This document shows positions 1-7,868 of a stretch of DNA of 30,048 nucleotides, one piece after another. The stretch's first letter is position 1. Each line of letters begins with the position of its first letter. The notes below the pieces were generated by a model that was not told the DNA's origin, searched no databases, and saw only the letters and a list, made by a program, of their open reading frames with translations. The translations under genes and the position numbers were made by a program. Location: positions 1 through 30,048 of the forward strand of contig CANQDB010000003.1 of NCBI GenBank assembly GCA_947591175.1. Direction: 5' to 3'. Source of the stretch: an uncultured Bacilli bacterium. GTDB lineage: Bacteria; Bacillota_I; Bacilli_A; RF39; UBA660.

Positions 1-138
1 GGAGAAATACCAAATCGTGAGATTTGGGCATGATTTATTTATAAATCATTTTGTTCATAAGTAATTTTCTCTTTACAAAAAATAATCAAATATTGTAAAT
101 TAATGGATTTTAGCTTGTTATATAATAATTTATATTGA
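1..138. other. Non-coding AT-rich edge with two small hairpins
   Basis: No coding frame can be supported here. Two adjacent perfect inverted repeats are visible: CCAAATC (10-16) with GATTTGG (21-27), and ATGATTTAT (30-38) with ATAAATCAT (41-49). Neither is followed by a clear T run, so they are not confident terminators. They may be the 3' end of whatever lies upstream of the window, or debris from the decayed locus that follows. Confidence 0.4.
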
Positions 139-510
139 TTTTATTACAATAGTTTCATAAGTGTAGTAGATGGAGTAAATACTAGTCAAGAAGGAGTCTA
201 TATAATTTACTACGAATTATTAGATACAAGAGGAAACAAAGGAGTAGCAGCAAGAACTATAAATGTAGTACAAGTAAATAGTAATCCTCCAGTAAAAGAA
301 TTAACAGGTGAACCAACATTAACATATGCCAGAGGAGATTATTATGTTGAGCCAGGAGTAACAGCGAAAGATGAAGTAAATAATGATTTAACAAATCAAA
401 TAATAACAATTCATAATTTAAATTTAAAAGTGACGGGGACACAAATAGTAAAATACTTTGTAATCGATAAATATGGAAATATGGGAAGTAAACGAGAAGT
501 ATCGAAGTAG
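139..510 (+). pseudogene. Fragment of Ig-like (DUF5011-type) surface-protein domain
   Basis: A frame open from 139 to a TAG at 508-510 has no plausible start codon or ribosome site, so it is the interior of a former longer gene. The translation contains VYIIYYELLDTRGNKG, then YYVEPGVTAKDEVNNDLTNQ and GTQIVKYFVIDKYGN. This is the pattern of bacterial Ig-like domains of the DUF5011 kind (a duty-EPGVTAKD-type strand and a V-x-Y-x-V-x-D-x-x-GN strand near the end), which occur in tandem in exported surface proteins. The end of this frame overlaps the next fragment in a different frame, so a frameshift or recombination joint lies near 490-510. Family assignment is by motif only. Confidence 0.6.
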
Positions 511-1165
511 TACCAGAATATAAAGATGAATATGGTTTTAATGGAACAGAAGATACACATATGAGTAAGAATAGCGAGTGGGGTGCAGTTGCTTATCTAT
601 CCAAAAGTATTTATGGAAAACAAGGTAACTTAAATTACATTGGTTCTAATAAAGAAATATACCAAAATAAATCAGATACTTATATAACAGGAAGTAGTAA
701 TGGAACTCCTAGCCAAAGTGATTATCGAAGCGAAGGACAATGTAGGTATGATGATATGACGAAATTGGGAGATGGAAAAGGAGTATGTGGTCCAGGGGCA
801 AGTACAACAGGAACAATCTATGGAATCTATGATATGTCGGGTAGTGCTAATGAATATATCATGGGAGCTTTAGCAGATGAAGATGGAAAACCTAGAAGTG
901 GAAATAGCATATCTCTTAATTCAGGCTTTAATGGCAAATTAGCAAATGGTACCTATTATACCGAAGGGGAAGAATTTCCAGATCCAAAATATTATGATTT
1001 ATATAATCCAATCGATACAACAAATAGTACTACCAGAGCCACCACTGCATGTAATGAAGGAATATGTTATGGACATGCTTTATCGGAAACACTTGGATGG
1101 TATAATGATAATAGTATGTTTCCTAAAATATTTCTCATTCGTTTCGCCTAACCTTAGTTCCTTGA
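492..1165 (+). pseudogene. Frameshifted, internally deleted FGE-like surface-protein domain
   Basis: The open frame 492-1151 aligns closely with the C-terminal domain of the intact protein at 21002-22915: EYGFNGTEDTH, SKNSEWGAVAYLS, STTGTIYGIYDMSG, GKPRSGNS, NSGFNGKL and YYDLY all have counterparts there. The apparent ATG at 561 is an internal Met (the paralogue has Leu in DTHLSKN), so it is not a gene start. After GWYND the homology ends and the frame stops at 1149-1151, but another frame at 1136-1165 reads HSFRLTLVP then TGA, matching the LSFRLVLIP end of the paralogue. About 35 residues of the paralogue are therefore missing and the true C-terminus is out of frame. It resembles the formylglycine-generating-enzyme / C-type-lectin-like fold, and is non-functional as it stands. 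Confidence 0.75.
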
Positions 1166-1214
1166 TATATAATAGATAATTTCTTTCTTAAAAAGGGCCA
1201 TTTCCTCTTTTTTC

Positions 1215-1243
1215 TTGTTTGAAGCACAAGAATATGGTACAAT
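1215..1243 (+). promoter_or_regulatory. Promoter of smc
   Basis: TTGTTT at 1215-1220 and TACAAT at 1238-1243 are 17 bp apart, and the -10 is preceded by TGG. The predicted start site lies about 20 nt before the AGGAG ribosome site (1259-1263) of smc. The same TGGTACAAT string precedes the gene at 4280. Confidence 0.6.
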
Positions 1244-1272
1244 TTTACTAGTGAAGATAGGAGCGGTCCAGT

Positions 1273-4221
1273 ATGTATTTAAAAGAAATTGAAATGAGCG
1301 GATTCAAATCCTTTGCCGATAAATTAAAACTTACGCTCGATAACAACATTACTTGTATCGTCGGACCTAACGGAAGTGGTAAAAGTAACGTAGTCGATGC
1401 TGTAAGATGGGTCTTAGGTGAACAATCTGTTAAGAGTTTACGTGGCGAAGGAAGTATGACCGATGTTATCTTCTCGGGAAGTAAAAATCGTAATGCTTTG
1501 AATGTAGCCAGTGTTTCTTTAATTTTCGATAATAGCGATCACTATCTAAATGTTCCTTACGAAGAGGTAGCCGTTAAAAGAAGAGTTTATCGAAGTGGTG
1601 AGAACGAATACTTTTTAAATGGTGATAAGTGTCGTCTTAAAGATATTACCGATCTTTTTATCGATAGTGGAATTGGTAAAGAGTCCTTTAACATTATCTC
1701 GCAAGGTGAAGTACAACGTATTTTATCGCATTCATCATATGAGAGAAGAATTATTTTCGAAGAGGCCGCCGGAGTTTTAAAGTATAAAAAAAGAAAAGAA
1801 GAGGCTATTAGAAAGTTAGATAGAACTCATAATAACTTGGATAGAGTTAAAGATATTATTTTGGAATTAGAGTCTCAACTAGAACCATTACAAGAACAAA
1901 GTGCTAAGGCTAAATCTTATCTTGAAAATAAAGAAAACTTGGAAAAAATCGAAGTTGCGTTAATCACTTACGATATCGATCACATAAATGAAATTTATCA
2001 AAGTACAAAAAAACGAATTGACGACTTGAACGAAAAGATCGTCACTTTGCAAAATACCACCCAAGAAGTTAAAGTAGATAAGATGAAAACGACACTTCTA
2101 GCTGTTGAAGAAAAGTTAACCCAATTTAATCAAGATTTACTTAGGGTAACACGCGAAGAAGAAAGATTAAATGGTGAACGAAAACTCTTAGAAGAGAGAA
2201 AAACTTACGATGGTGGAGATGCTAAAGTCCACGAACAAGTAACTCGCCTTACAGAGTTAGAATTAAAGTTAACAACTGAACTTTCTTTAGTAGAAGAAGA
2301 ACTTTCACATCTAAATGAAGATTTAGTTTCTCTTAGAAAAGAAGAGAATATCAAGAATCAAGAATTAAGTGAACTTTATAACCAAAAAGAGGTAACTAAT
2401 AAAGAAAGAAGTAATCACGAACGGGAACGGGTTGAATTAGAACATCGTATCCAACTTTTAGAGAATCAACTTGAAAATGGTGGAAACCTCCCTAATAGTG
2501 TCCAAGCTGTTCTAAATCATCCGAAGTTAAAAGGTGTCTATCAAGTTTTAGGAAATCTTTTTGAAACGGATGAAAAATATACGAAAGCGCTTGAAGTAGC
2601 TCTTGGTTCTTCAAAGAACTTTTTAGTTGTCGAAAACGAAAGAGTAGCAGAAGAAGCAATCAATTATTTAAAAGATAATCGTTTGGGAAGAGCAACTTTC
2701 TTTCCTCTTAATATAATTAAGCCTAAAGGAATAGATGCTGAAACCGAAGCTCTTTTAGAAAACGATAGTCACTATATTGGCCTTGCTTCTTCATTGATCA
2801 AATTCGATAATAAATTCCGTAGTGTTCTATTCAATCAATTAGGTAATATTTTAGTAGTCGATACGATGGCTGAAGCAAATCGTATTAGTAAACTTATCCA
2901 TGCTCGTTATAAAATCGTTACCCTAGATGGCGAAGTTATCCACGTCGGGGGAAGTATGACCGGTGGAAGTTTAGGTTTCTTAAGGAGTAGTATCAGTGAT
3001 AAGGTAGAACTCGAAAAAATGAAAAGACGGAAACAGGAACTTGGCGATGTTCTAACTGAACTAGATAAAAAGATTAAAGAGTTAGATGAAAATATTCAAA
3101 AGGAAGAACAAAAACTTTATGAATTAAAAGGTAATACTTTCTTACTCGAAGAACAAAAGAAGAGTAAGTTAAAAGAACGAGAAGAAAAACTTATTTCTTT
3201 AGAAAGTGCCAAGAAGGATTTGGTTTCCTATAGTCATATAATTGACGACTCTCTATCGGTGCAAGAAGAGGAGACTTTGGCAGACTATTACGATACAGTT
3301 AGGAAAAAAGAAGAATTGATTTTAGAAATTAAACGGGCTAATAAAGAAAAAGATAATTTGCAAGTGTCAATCGACGAAGAGGAGGCTAAACAGAGACTTA
3401 GTAATAGTGAACTTCGTTCTTTAGAAAGTGAATTAAAAACTAAAGAAATTGAAAAAAGTAAGATGGATGTGCAACTAGATCAAATTTTGACTACTCTAAG
3501 TGAAGATTATGAGTTGACGTACGAAAAGGCTAAACAAAATTATGTTTTAGAACTAGATCCAGAAGATGCCCGTAAGGAAGTTACGAAGTACAAGAACAAT
3601 TTAAAACAGATTGGTATGGTCAATTTAGAGGCAATCGATGAATATAATCGCGTCAACGAAAGATATCAGTTCTTGACAAAGCAACAGGACGATTTGCTGA
3701 ATGCCAAGGAGACTTTATTAGAAATAATCGACGAGATGGACGACGTTATGAAAGAAGAGTTTAAGACAACGTTCGAAGCAGTTAACAAGGAATTCCAAGT
3801 GGTATTTAAACAATTATTTAAAGGAGGAAGTGCTTCTTTGGAATTAACGGATCCTGATCACTTGCTAGAGACGGGAGTCGAAATTTATGCTAGTCCTCCA
3901 GGTAAGAAACTAAAATCTATTTCAGTTTTATCAGGAGGCGAAATGACTCTCACGGCTATCAGTTTGTTATTTGCTATTTTAAATGTTCGAAGTGTCCCAT
4001 TCTGTTTGTTTGACGAGGTTGAAGCAGCCTTAGATGAAGCTAATGTCGATCACTTTGGAACGTACTTAGATCACTATAAAGATAAGACACAATTCTTGCT
4101 TATTACGCACAAAAAGAAAACGATGGAATATGCTAAGACTTTGTATGGTATTACGATGCAAGAGTCGGGGGTATCAAAATTAGTAAGTGTACGTCTCGAA
4201 AACGTAAAGGAAACAGCTTAA
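1273..4221 (+). CDS. smc: Chromosome segregation protein SMC
   Basis: SMC is the ATPase core of the Smc-ScpAB condensin that organises and segregates the chromosome. The N-terminal head has Walker A GPNGSGKS (residues 31-38, Lys37). A coiled coil covers roughly residues 165-415. The hinge begins near residue 421 (GVYQVLGNLF) and ends with the glycine-rich GGSMTGGS near 559-566. A second coiled coil leads to the C-terminal head with the ABC signature LSGGE (886-890) and Walker B CLFDEVEAALDE (Asp914, Glu915). The start at 1273 fits an AGGAG ribosome site 9 nt upstream and the conserved opening MYLKEIEMSGFKSFADK. At 982 residues it is clearly shorter than the roughly 1,190 of Bacillus SMC; both heads and hinge are intact, so the arms are what is reduced. 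In Bacilli smc usually follows rnc; here a decayed surface-protein locus lies upstream. Confidence 0.97.
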   Translation: MYLKEIEMSGFKSFADKLKLTLDNNITCIVGPNGSGKSNVVDAVRWVLGEQSVKSLRGEGSMTDVIFSGSKNRNALNVASVSLIFDNSDHYLNVPYEEVAVKRRVYRSGENEYFLNGDKCRLKDITDLFIDSGIGKESFNIISQGEVQRILSHSSYERRIIFEEAAGVLKYKKRKEEAIRKLDRTHNNLDRVKDIILELESQLEPLQEQSAKAKSYLENKENLEKIEVALITYDIDHINEIYQSTKKRIDDLNEKIVTLQNTTQEVKVDKMKTTLLAVEEKLTQFNQDLLRVTREEERLNGERKLLEERKTYDGGDAKVHEQVTRLTELELKLTTELSLVEEELSHLNEDLVSLRKEENIKNQELSELYNQKEVTNKERSNHERERVELEHRIQLLENQLENGGNLPNSVQAVLNHPKLKGVYQVLGNLFETDEKYTKALEVALGSSKNFLVVENERVAEEAINYLKDNRLGRATFFPLNIIKPKGIDAETEALLENDSHYIGLASSLIKFDNKFRSVLFNQLGNILVVDTMAEANRISKLIHARYKIVTLDGEVIHVGGSMTGGSLGFLRSSISDKVELEKMKRRKQELGDVLTELDKKIKELDENIQKEEQKLYELKGNTFLLEEQKKSKLKEREEKLISLESAKKDLVSYSHIIDDSLSVQEEETLADYYDTVRKKEELILEIKRANKEKDNLQVSIDEEEAKQRLSNSELRSLESELKTKEIEKSKMDVQLDQILTTLSEDYELTYEKAKQNYVLELDPEDARKEVTKYKNNLKQIGMVNLEAIDEYNRVNERYQFLTKQQDDLLNAKETLLEIIDEMDDVMKEEFKTTFEAVNKEFQVVFKQLFKGGSASLELTDPDHLLETGVEIYASPPGKKLKSISVLSGGEMTLTAISLLFAILNVRSVPFCLFDEVEAALDEANVDHFGTYLDHYKDKTQFLLITHKKKTMEYAKTLYGITMQESGVSKLVSVRLENVKETA

Positions 4222-4238
4222 GAACTGTTTCTTTTTCT
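4210..4238 (+). terminator. Rho-independent terminator after smc
   Basis: GAAACAG (4210-4216) pairs with CTGTTTC (4225-4231) and is followed by a T-rich tract. The stem overlaps the last codons and stop of smc. Confidence 0.75.
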
Positions 4239-4247
4239 TTTAAAAAT

Positions 4248-4256
4248 TGGTACAAT
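4248..4256 (+). promoter_or_regulatory. Extended -10 promoter element
   Basis: TGG followed directly by TACAAT (4251-4256), the same string as at the smc promoter. No good -35 is seen at the expected distance, where the smc terminator lies, so an extended -10 promoter is inferred for the gene at 4280. Confidence 0.4.
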
Positions 4257-4279
4257 GGATATAGGATAGAGGTCAGATT

Positions 4280-4675
4280 ATGAAAGTAGTTTTATTTTTA
4301 GATAACAATAATGGAATGAATTTTTTTGGAAAAAGACAAAGTCAAGATATCGAAGTGCGAAAGCACTTAAAAAGTATTATAGGTGATACCAAGCTTTATA
4401 TGGATAACTATAGTTATTCGTTATTTAAAGATGTCTTTCCGGAAGCCATTACTAGTTTTAATCCGCAAGATGATGATTATTATTTAGTTGAAACTACTTT
4501 GCCTGATTGGAGTAAAGTTAATGAGTACTTTATCTATTATTGGAATAGAGTATATCCGGCTAGCAATAAGTTCGATGAAGAAAAAATTAAATCTTTCAAA
4601 GAAGTGGAAAGAATAGAATTTGCTGGAAAATCGCATGACAAAATCACTTTTGTTCGTTATCAAAAGGAGGTTTAG
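4280..4675 (+). CDS. Conserved hypothetical protein (131 aa)
   Basis: A soluble 131-residue protein with no signal peptide or membrane segment. It begins MKVVLFLDNNNGMNFFGKRQSQD and has an aromatic and acidic middle (NYSYSLFKDVFPEA, DDDYYLVETTLPDW) and a YYWNRVYPA stretch near residue 90. The opening 'ILCLDxxNGMxFxxRRQSxD' pattern is one I recognise from unannotated small proteins of Clostridia and related gut bacteria, sometimes given unrelated names; I know of no proven function. A GAGGT ribosome site precedes the ATG, and the next gene starts 3 bp after its stop, so it is probably co-expressed with the secreted endonuclease. I do not assign a function. Confidence 0.8.
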   Translation: MKVVLFLDNNNGMNFFGKRQSQDIEVRKHLKSIIGDTKLYMDNYSYSLFKDVFPEAITSFNPQDDDYYLVETTLPDWSKVNEYFIYYWNRVYPASNKFDEEKIKSFKEVERIEFAGKSHDKITFVRYQKEV

Positions 4676-4678
4676 GTA

Positions 4679-5380
4679 ATGAAAAATAAGAAACTTGTCT
4701 CATCTATTTTGAGTTTATTAGTTGTTATTGGAATTATTGGGTACTCTTATGCCTTTCCAACGAAAGAAGAGGTTCTAACTCTTCCTAGTTTTAATATCGA
4801 AGAAATACCAGAGTATAAAGATGATTTATATGTAATTGTAAATAATGGTAAACCTGATTTTAAAGAAGAAGATTTAACGACTACTTCTTATGAAAAATAT
4901 AGTCCTCTAGATTCTTTAGGAAGAGTAGGTGTGGCTATCGCAAATATCGGTAAGGATTTAATGCCCACTGAAGAGCGAGGTAGCATTGCAGGTGTTAAAC
5001 CGTCGGGGTGGCATACAGTAAAGTACGATTTTGTCGATGGCAAATACTTGTATAACAGGTGTCACTTAATCGGTTACCAATTAACTGGAGAAAATGCTAA
5101 TAAAGACAACTTGATGACAGGAACTAGGTCTTTTAACACGAAAGGAATGCTTCCTTTTGAAAATATGGTGCACGATTACATTGTAGAAACAGGCAATCAT
5201 GTTCTTTACCGGGTTACTCCTATTTTTGAAGGTGATGATTTAGTAGCTAAAGGAGTTTTTTTAGAGGCTCAATCAGTCGAAGACAATGGCGAAGGTGTTT
5301 TATTTGCTGTTTTTATCTACAATGTAGAGCCGGGTGTTACGATTGATTATCAGACTGGAGATAGTTATGAGACAAAATAA
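4679..5380 (+). CDS. Secreted/membrane-anchored DNA/RNA non-specific endonuclease
   Basis: A beta-beta-alpha-metal nuclease of the streptococcal EndA/Spd-like group, cleaving DNA and RNA without sequence preference outside the cell. Residues about 5-25 form a hydrophobic N-terminal segment after MKNKK, acting as a signal peptide or anchor. The catalytic block is NRCHLIGYQL (residues 126-135, with His129 the expected general base), followed by ENANKDNLMTGTRSFN (Asn144 and Asn153 as candidate metal ligands) and MLPFEN (Glu161). The 233-residue length is usual for these enzymes. The ribosome site AGGAGG lies over the end of the preceding gene. Likely roles are nutrient scavenging from extracellular DNA or defence against DNA traps; no competence genes are in view to support DNA uptake. 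Confidence 0.9.
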   Translation: MKNKKLVSSILSLLVVIGIIGYSYAFPTKEEVLTLPSFNIEEIPEYKDDLYVIVNNGKPDFKEEDLTTTSYEKYSPLDSLGRVGVAIANIGKDLMPTEERGSIAGVKPSGWHTVKYDFVDGKYLYNRCHLIGYQLTGENANKDNLMTGTRSFNTKGMLPFENMVHDYIVETGNHVLYRVTPIFEGDDLVAKGVFLEAQSVEDNGEGVLFAVFIYNVEPGVTIDYQTGDSYETK

Positions 5381-5388
5381 ATTTCAAA

Positions 5389-5412
5389 AAAAATTCCACT
5401 AGAGGAATTTTT
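5389..5412 (+). terminator. Terminator after the endonuclease gene
   Basis: AAAAATTCC (5389-5397), loop ACTAGA, GGAATTTTT (5404-5412). The T run is inside the 3' arm, so it could work as a modest terminator in either direction. Confidence 0.6.
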
Positions 5413-5477
5413 AAAATTTGCGATTTGATAATGTTTTTTACTTGTGTTAGAGTACCCTTTCGGAAAGAATGGAAAAT

Positions 5478-5788
5478 ATGTATTTCCCGTTTAAAAATAA
5501 AGAAGAAAGGGACACTTATTATAAAGAACTTTATGAAGGTAAACGAGTAATCTTACGGTATGCGTGATTTTTGCTTTAAGAGTATTATGTCAAATTGTGA
5601 TAATTATCGAAATCATATTCTTTCAGAAATATTGGATATACCCTTTGAAGGACTAGGTAATGAAATAGAAGTAAGACCTACCAAAAGCTGTAATAGATAA
5701 AGAAGAAGAGAAAGAATGGATTCACGAAGTGCAATTAGAGGATGCTAAAAACGAAACCAAAGAAGAAATAATTGACAAGAACAACTAA
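5478..5788 (+). pseudogene. Multiply frameshifted gene relic, possibly PD-(D/E)XK transposase/nuclease family
   Basis: Three short stretches in successive frames read as one protein. 5478-5567 gives MYFPFKNKEERDTYYKELYEG followed by KRVILRYA and a stop. An overlapping frame at 5560-5700 gives MRDFCFKSIMSNCDN, then HILSEILDIPFEGLGNE and IEVRPTK. A third, 5684-5788, gives AVIDKEEEKEWIHEVQLEDA and ends NETKEEIIDKNN. The middle part resembles the 'D-x-x-FK...N...FL..IL.IP...L.....V' opening of Rpn-like PD-(D/E)XK nuclease-family transposase proteins, but the match is weak and the catalytic region is missing. It fills most of the 478-bp gap between the endonuclease and the PBP gene. Confidence 0.45.
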
Positions 5789-5805
5789 TATACAATTCAA
5801 CCATT

Positions 5806-5832
5806 AAAAGAGGGAATACTTCCTTCTTTTTT
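5806..5832 (+). terminator. Hairpin with T tail before the PBP gene
   Basis: AAAAGAGGGAA (5806-5816) pairs with TTCCTTCTTTT (5820-5830) around a 3-nt loop with one G-T pair, followed by more Ts. It shields the pbp-mraY-ftsW block from transcription of the relic upstream. No clear promoter is seen between it and 5859. Confidence 0.65.
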
Positions 5833-5858
5833 TTCATATGTTTTTTTGAGGTGGAACT

Positions 5859-7763
5859 ATGTTCTTCAAGAAAATAGATGCCCGTATTAAAATTCTATTT
5901 CTAATAATTATATTATTATTTGTTTTTATTATTTTCCGCGTTTTTTATGTACAAGTTGTCGATTATAAAAAACTATCTAGTTTGGCAGGAGATTTATGGA
6001 GTCGTAATTTACCAATCGAAGCGAATAGAGGACTAATATTAGATCGCAATGGCGTTGTTTTAGCGGATAATCTTACGACAACCTCACTTGTTTTAATACC
6101 TAATCAAATAGAAGATAAAGATAAAACAACTAAAGAACTTGCTCGAATTTTAAATGTTAGTGAAGATGAAATGGCCAAACACGTAAATAAAGTAACTTCG
6201 ATTGAAAGAGTGCATCCTGAAGGTAGAAGACTATCTTACGAAGTAGCGGATGAAATTGCTTCTTTAGAACTACCTGGTGTCTATCTAGTCAAAGAAGCCA
6301 AACGTTATTATCCATATGGCAATATGTTATCCCATGTTTTAGGTTATGTTGGAATCGATAATCAAGGTTTATCGGGATTAGAGTTGCAGTACGATGACTA
6401 TTTAACAGGTGAACAGGGAGCGATTAAATATTTTTCGGATGCGAAAGGAACTAAACTTGATTTAGCTGAAGTCTATGTTGAACCACAAGACGGAATGAAT
6501 ATTCAGTTGACTATCGATTATAAAATACAGGAAGCTATCGAAAGAGAAATGGATAACGTCGTGTCAATGTTTAATCCAGATATGGCTTTGGCTATTGTCA
6601 TCGACCCCAATAATGGTGAGATTTTAGGCATGAGTTCGCGTCCTAATTTTAATCCGAATAATTACCAAGCATATTCCCTTGAAACTTTATCTCGTAACTT
6701 ACCAATTTGGGCTTCATACGAACCAGGAAGTACCTTCAAAATAATGACTTTTTCGGCCGCTTTAGAAGAAAATTTAATCGATATGGAAAATGATCATTTC
6801 TACGATAGTGGTGGTGTTACCATTAGTGGTAGTCGTATCGGTTGTTGGAAGGCAGGTGGTCATGGGGATCAGACTTTTCTTCAAGTACTAGAAAATTCTT
6901 GTAACCCAGGTTTTGTTAAACTAGGGCAAATGCTAGGTAAAGAGAAATTATTTTCGTACTTAGATAAATTTGGTTTTGGTACAAAAACAGGGATCGATTT
7001 AAATGGGGAAGGCGAAGGAATCATCTTTCCACTCGATAAAGTAGGAGAACTCGAACTTGTTACAACGGCCTTTGGTCAAGGTGTAAGTGTGACACCTATT
7101 CAACAAGTCGCGGCCGTCTCATCCGTTGTAAATGGAGGAAACCTTTATCAACCCTATATCGTTAAAAATATCTTGGAGCCGGCAACTAATAACATCATTC
7201 AAACTTTCGATAAAAAACTTGTGAGGACGACGATAAGCCCTGAAACCTCGGCTAAAATGCGTTATGCCTTAGAAAGTGTCGTAGCCCGTGGCGGTGGACG
7301 TTACGCATTCATAGATGGCTATAGAGTAGGGGGTAAAACCGGAACAGCTCAAAAAGTTGAAAATGGTAGGTACTTAGTAAATAACTATATCATGTCCTTT
7401 ATGGCCGTCGTTCCTAGTAATGACCCAGAGGCGATTCTTTATGTCGCTATCGATAACCCTAAAAATACCGCGATGTTATCGAGTTATACGACAGCACCAG
7501 TCGCAAGACGCATCCTCTTAGATATTATCGAAGCCTTAGGTATCGAAAAGCAAGAAGGCCAAATCGAAAAAGTATATCAATGGAACGACGAAGTCTATGC
7601 CGAAGTTCCTAATGTTATCGGTATGACTGTGAAAGAAGCCACTAAGACGTTAAGTGACTTTAAAGTCGAATACACTGGAAGTGGCGAAAAAGTTACCGAA
7701 CAAAGTCCAAGTGCTGGAACAAGACTTGCCAAGGGTAGCACAATTCGATTGTTACTTGAATAA
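5859..7763 (+). CDS. Class B penicillin-binding protein with PASTA domain (FtsI/PBP2B/SpoVD type)
   Basis: A membrane-anchored peptidoglycan transpeptidase for division (or sporulation) cross-linking. Residues about 10-30 (ILFLIIILLFVFIIF) are the single membrane anchor, followed by a PBP dimerisation domain (SRNLPIEANRGLILDRNG). The transpeptidase domain has SxxK at Ser291-Thr-Phe-Lys294 (EPGSTFK), SxN at Ser347-Cys-Asn349, and KTG at Lys493-Thr-Gly495. One PASTA domain runs from about residue 583 (VPNVIGMTVKEATKTL) to the end. The ATG at 5859 has a GAGGTGG ribosome site. In Bacilli this gene follows ftsL and precedes murE/mraY; here it heads pbp-mraY-ftsW, and ftsL lies about 20 kb downstream. 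Whether it is the vegetative PBP2B or a SpoVD homologue cannot be decided from sequence alone. Confidence 0.93.
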   Translation: MFFKKIDARIKILFLIIILLFVFIIFRVFYVQVVDYKKLSSLAGDLWSRNLPIEANRGLILDRNGVVLADNLTTTSLVLIPNQIEDKDKTTKELARILNVSEDEMAKHVNKVTSIERVHPEGRRLSYEVADEIASLELPGVYLVKEAKRYYPYGNMLSHVLGYVGIDNQGLSGLELQYDDYLTGEQGAIKYFSDAKGTKLDLAEVYVEPQDGMNIQLTIDYKIQEAIEREMDNVVSMFNPDMALAIVIDPNNGEILGMSSRPNFNPNNYQAYSLETLSRNLPIWASYEPGSTFKIMTFSAALEENLIDMENDHFYDSGGVTISGSRIGCWKAGGHGDQTFLQVLENSCNPGFVKLGQMLGKEKLFSYLDKFGFGTKTGIDLNGEGEGIIFPLDKVGELELVTTAFGQGVSVTPIQQVAAVSSVVNGGNLYQPYIVKNILEPATNNIIQTFDKKLVRTTISPETSAKMRYALESVVARGGGRYAFIDGYRVGGKTGTAQKVENGRYLVNNYIMSFMAVVPSNDPEAILYVAIDNPKNTAMLSSYTTAPVARRILLDIIEALGIEKQEGQIEKVYQWNDEVYAEVPNVIGMTVKEATKTLSDFKVEYTGSGEKVTEQSPSAGTRLAKGSTIRLLLE

Positions 7764-7834
7764 CTGGTGAATTTTAACAATGTCAAATTATGTACAACTT
7801 TAGAATTTTAGTCCTAATTATTTCTTATTTATAG

Positions 7835-7840
7835 TATAAT
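7835..7840 (+). promoter_or_regulatory. Possible -10 element before mraY
   Basis: TATAAT at 7835-7840, 14 nt before the AGGAG ribosome site of mraY; no convincing -35 is seen 17 bp upstream. The 105-bp gap between pbp and mraY leaves room for an internal promoter. Confidence 0.35.
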
Positions 7841-7868
7841 TTGAAAGAGATATAGGAGTTGAAAAACG

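Noticed and set aside
257..442. Minus-strand Leu-rich 61-residue frame
   Set aside because: It is antisense to the Ig-like fragment, with composition explained by AT-rich codons; no ribosome site.
561..1151. A 196-residue gene starting at ATG 561
   Set aside because: The Met is internal to a conserved block (DTHMSKNSEWG), homology continues upstream of it, there is no ribosome site, and the end is frameshifted. It is part of a pseudogene.
5054..5083. Unusual Cys in the nuclease motif NRCH in place of DRGH
   Set aside because: NRCHLIG-type motifs are common in Bacillota members of this nuclease family, so it is not a broken active site.
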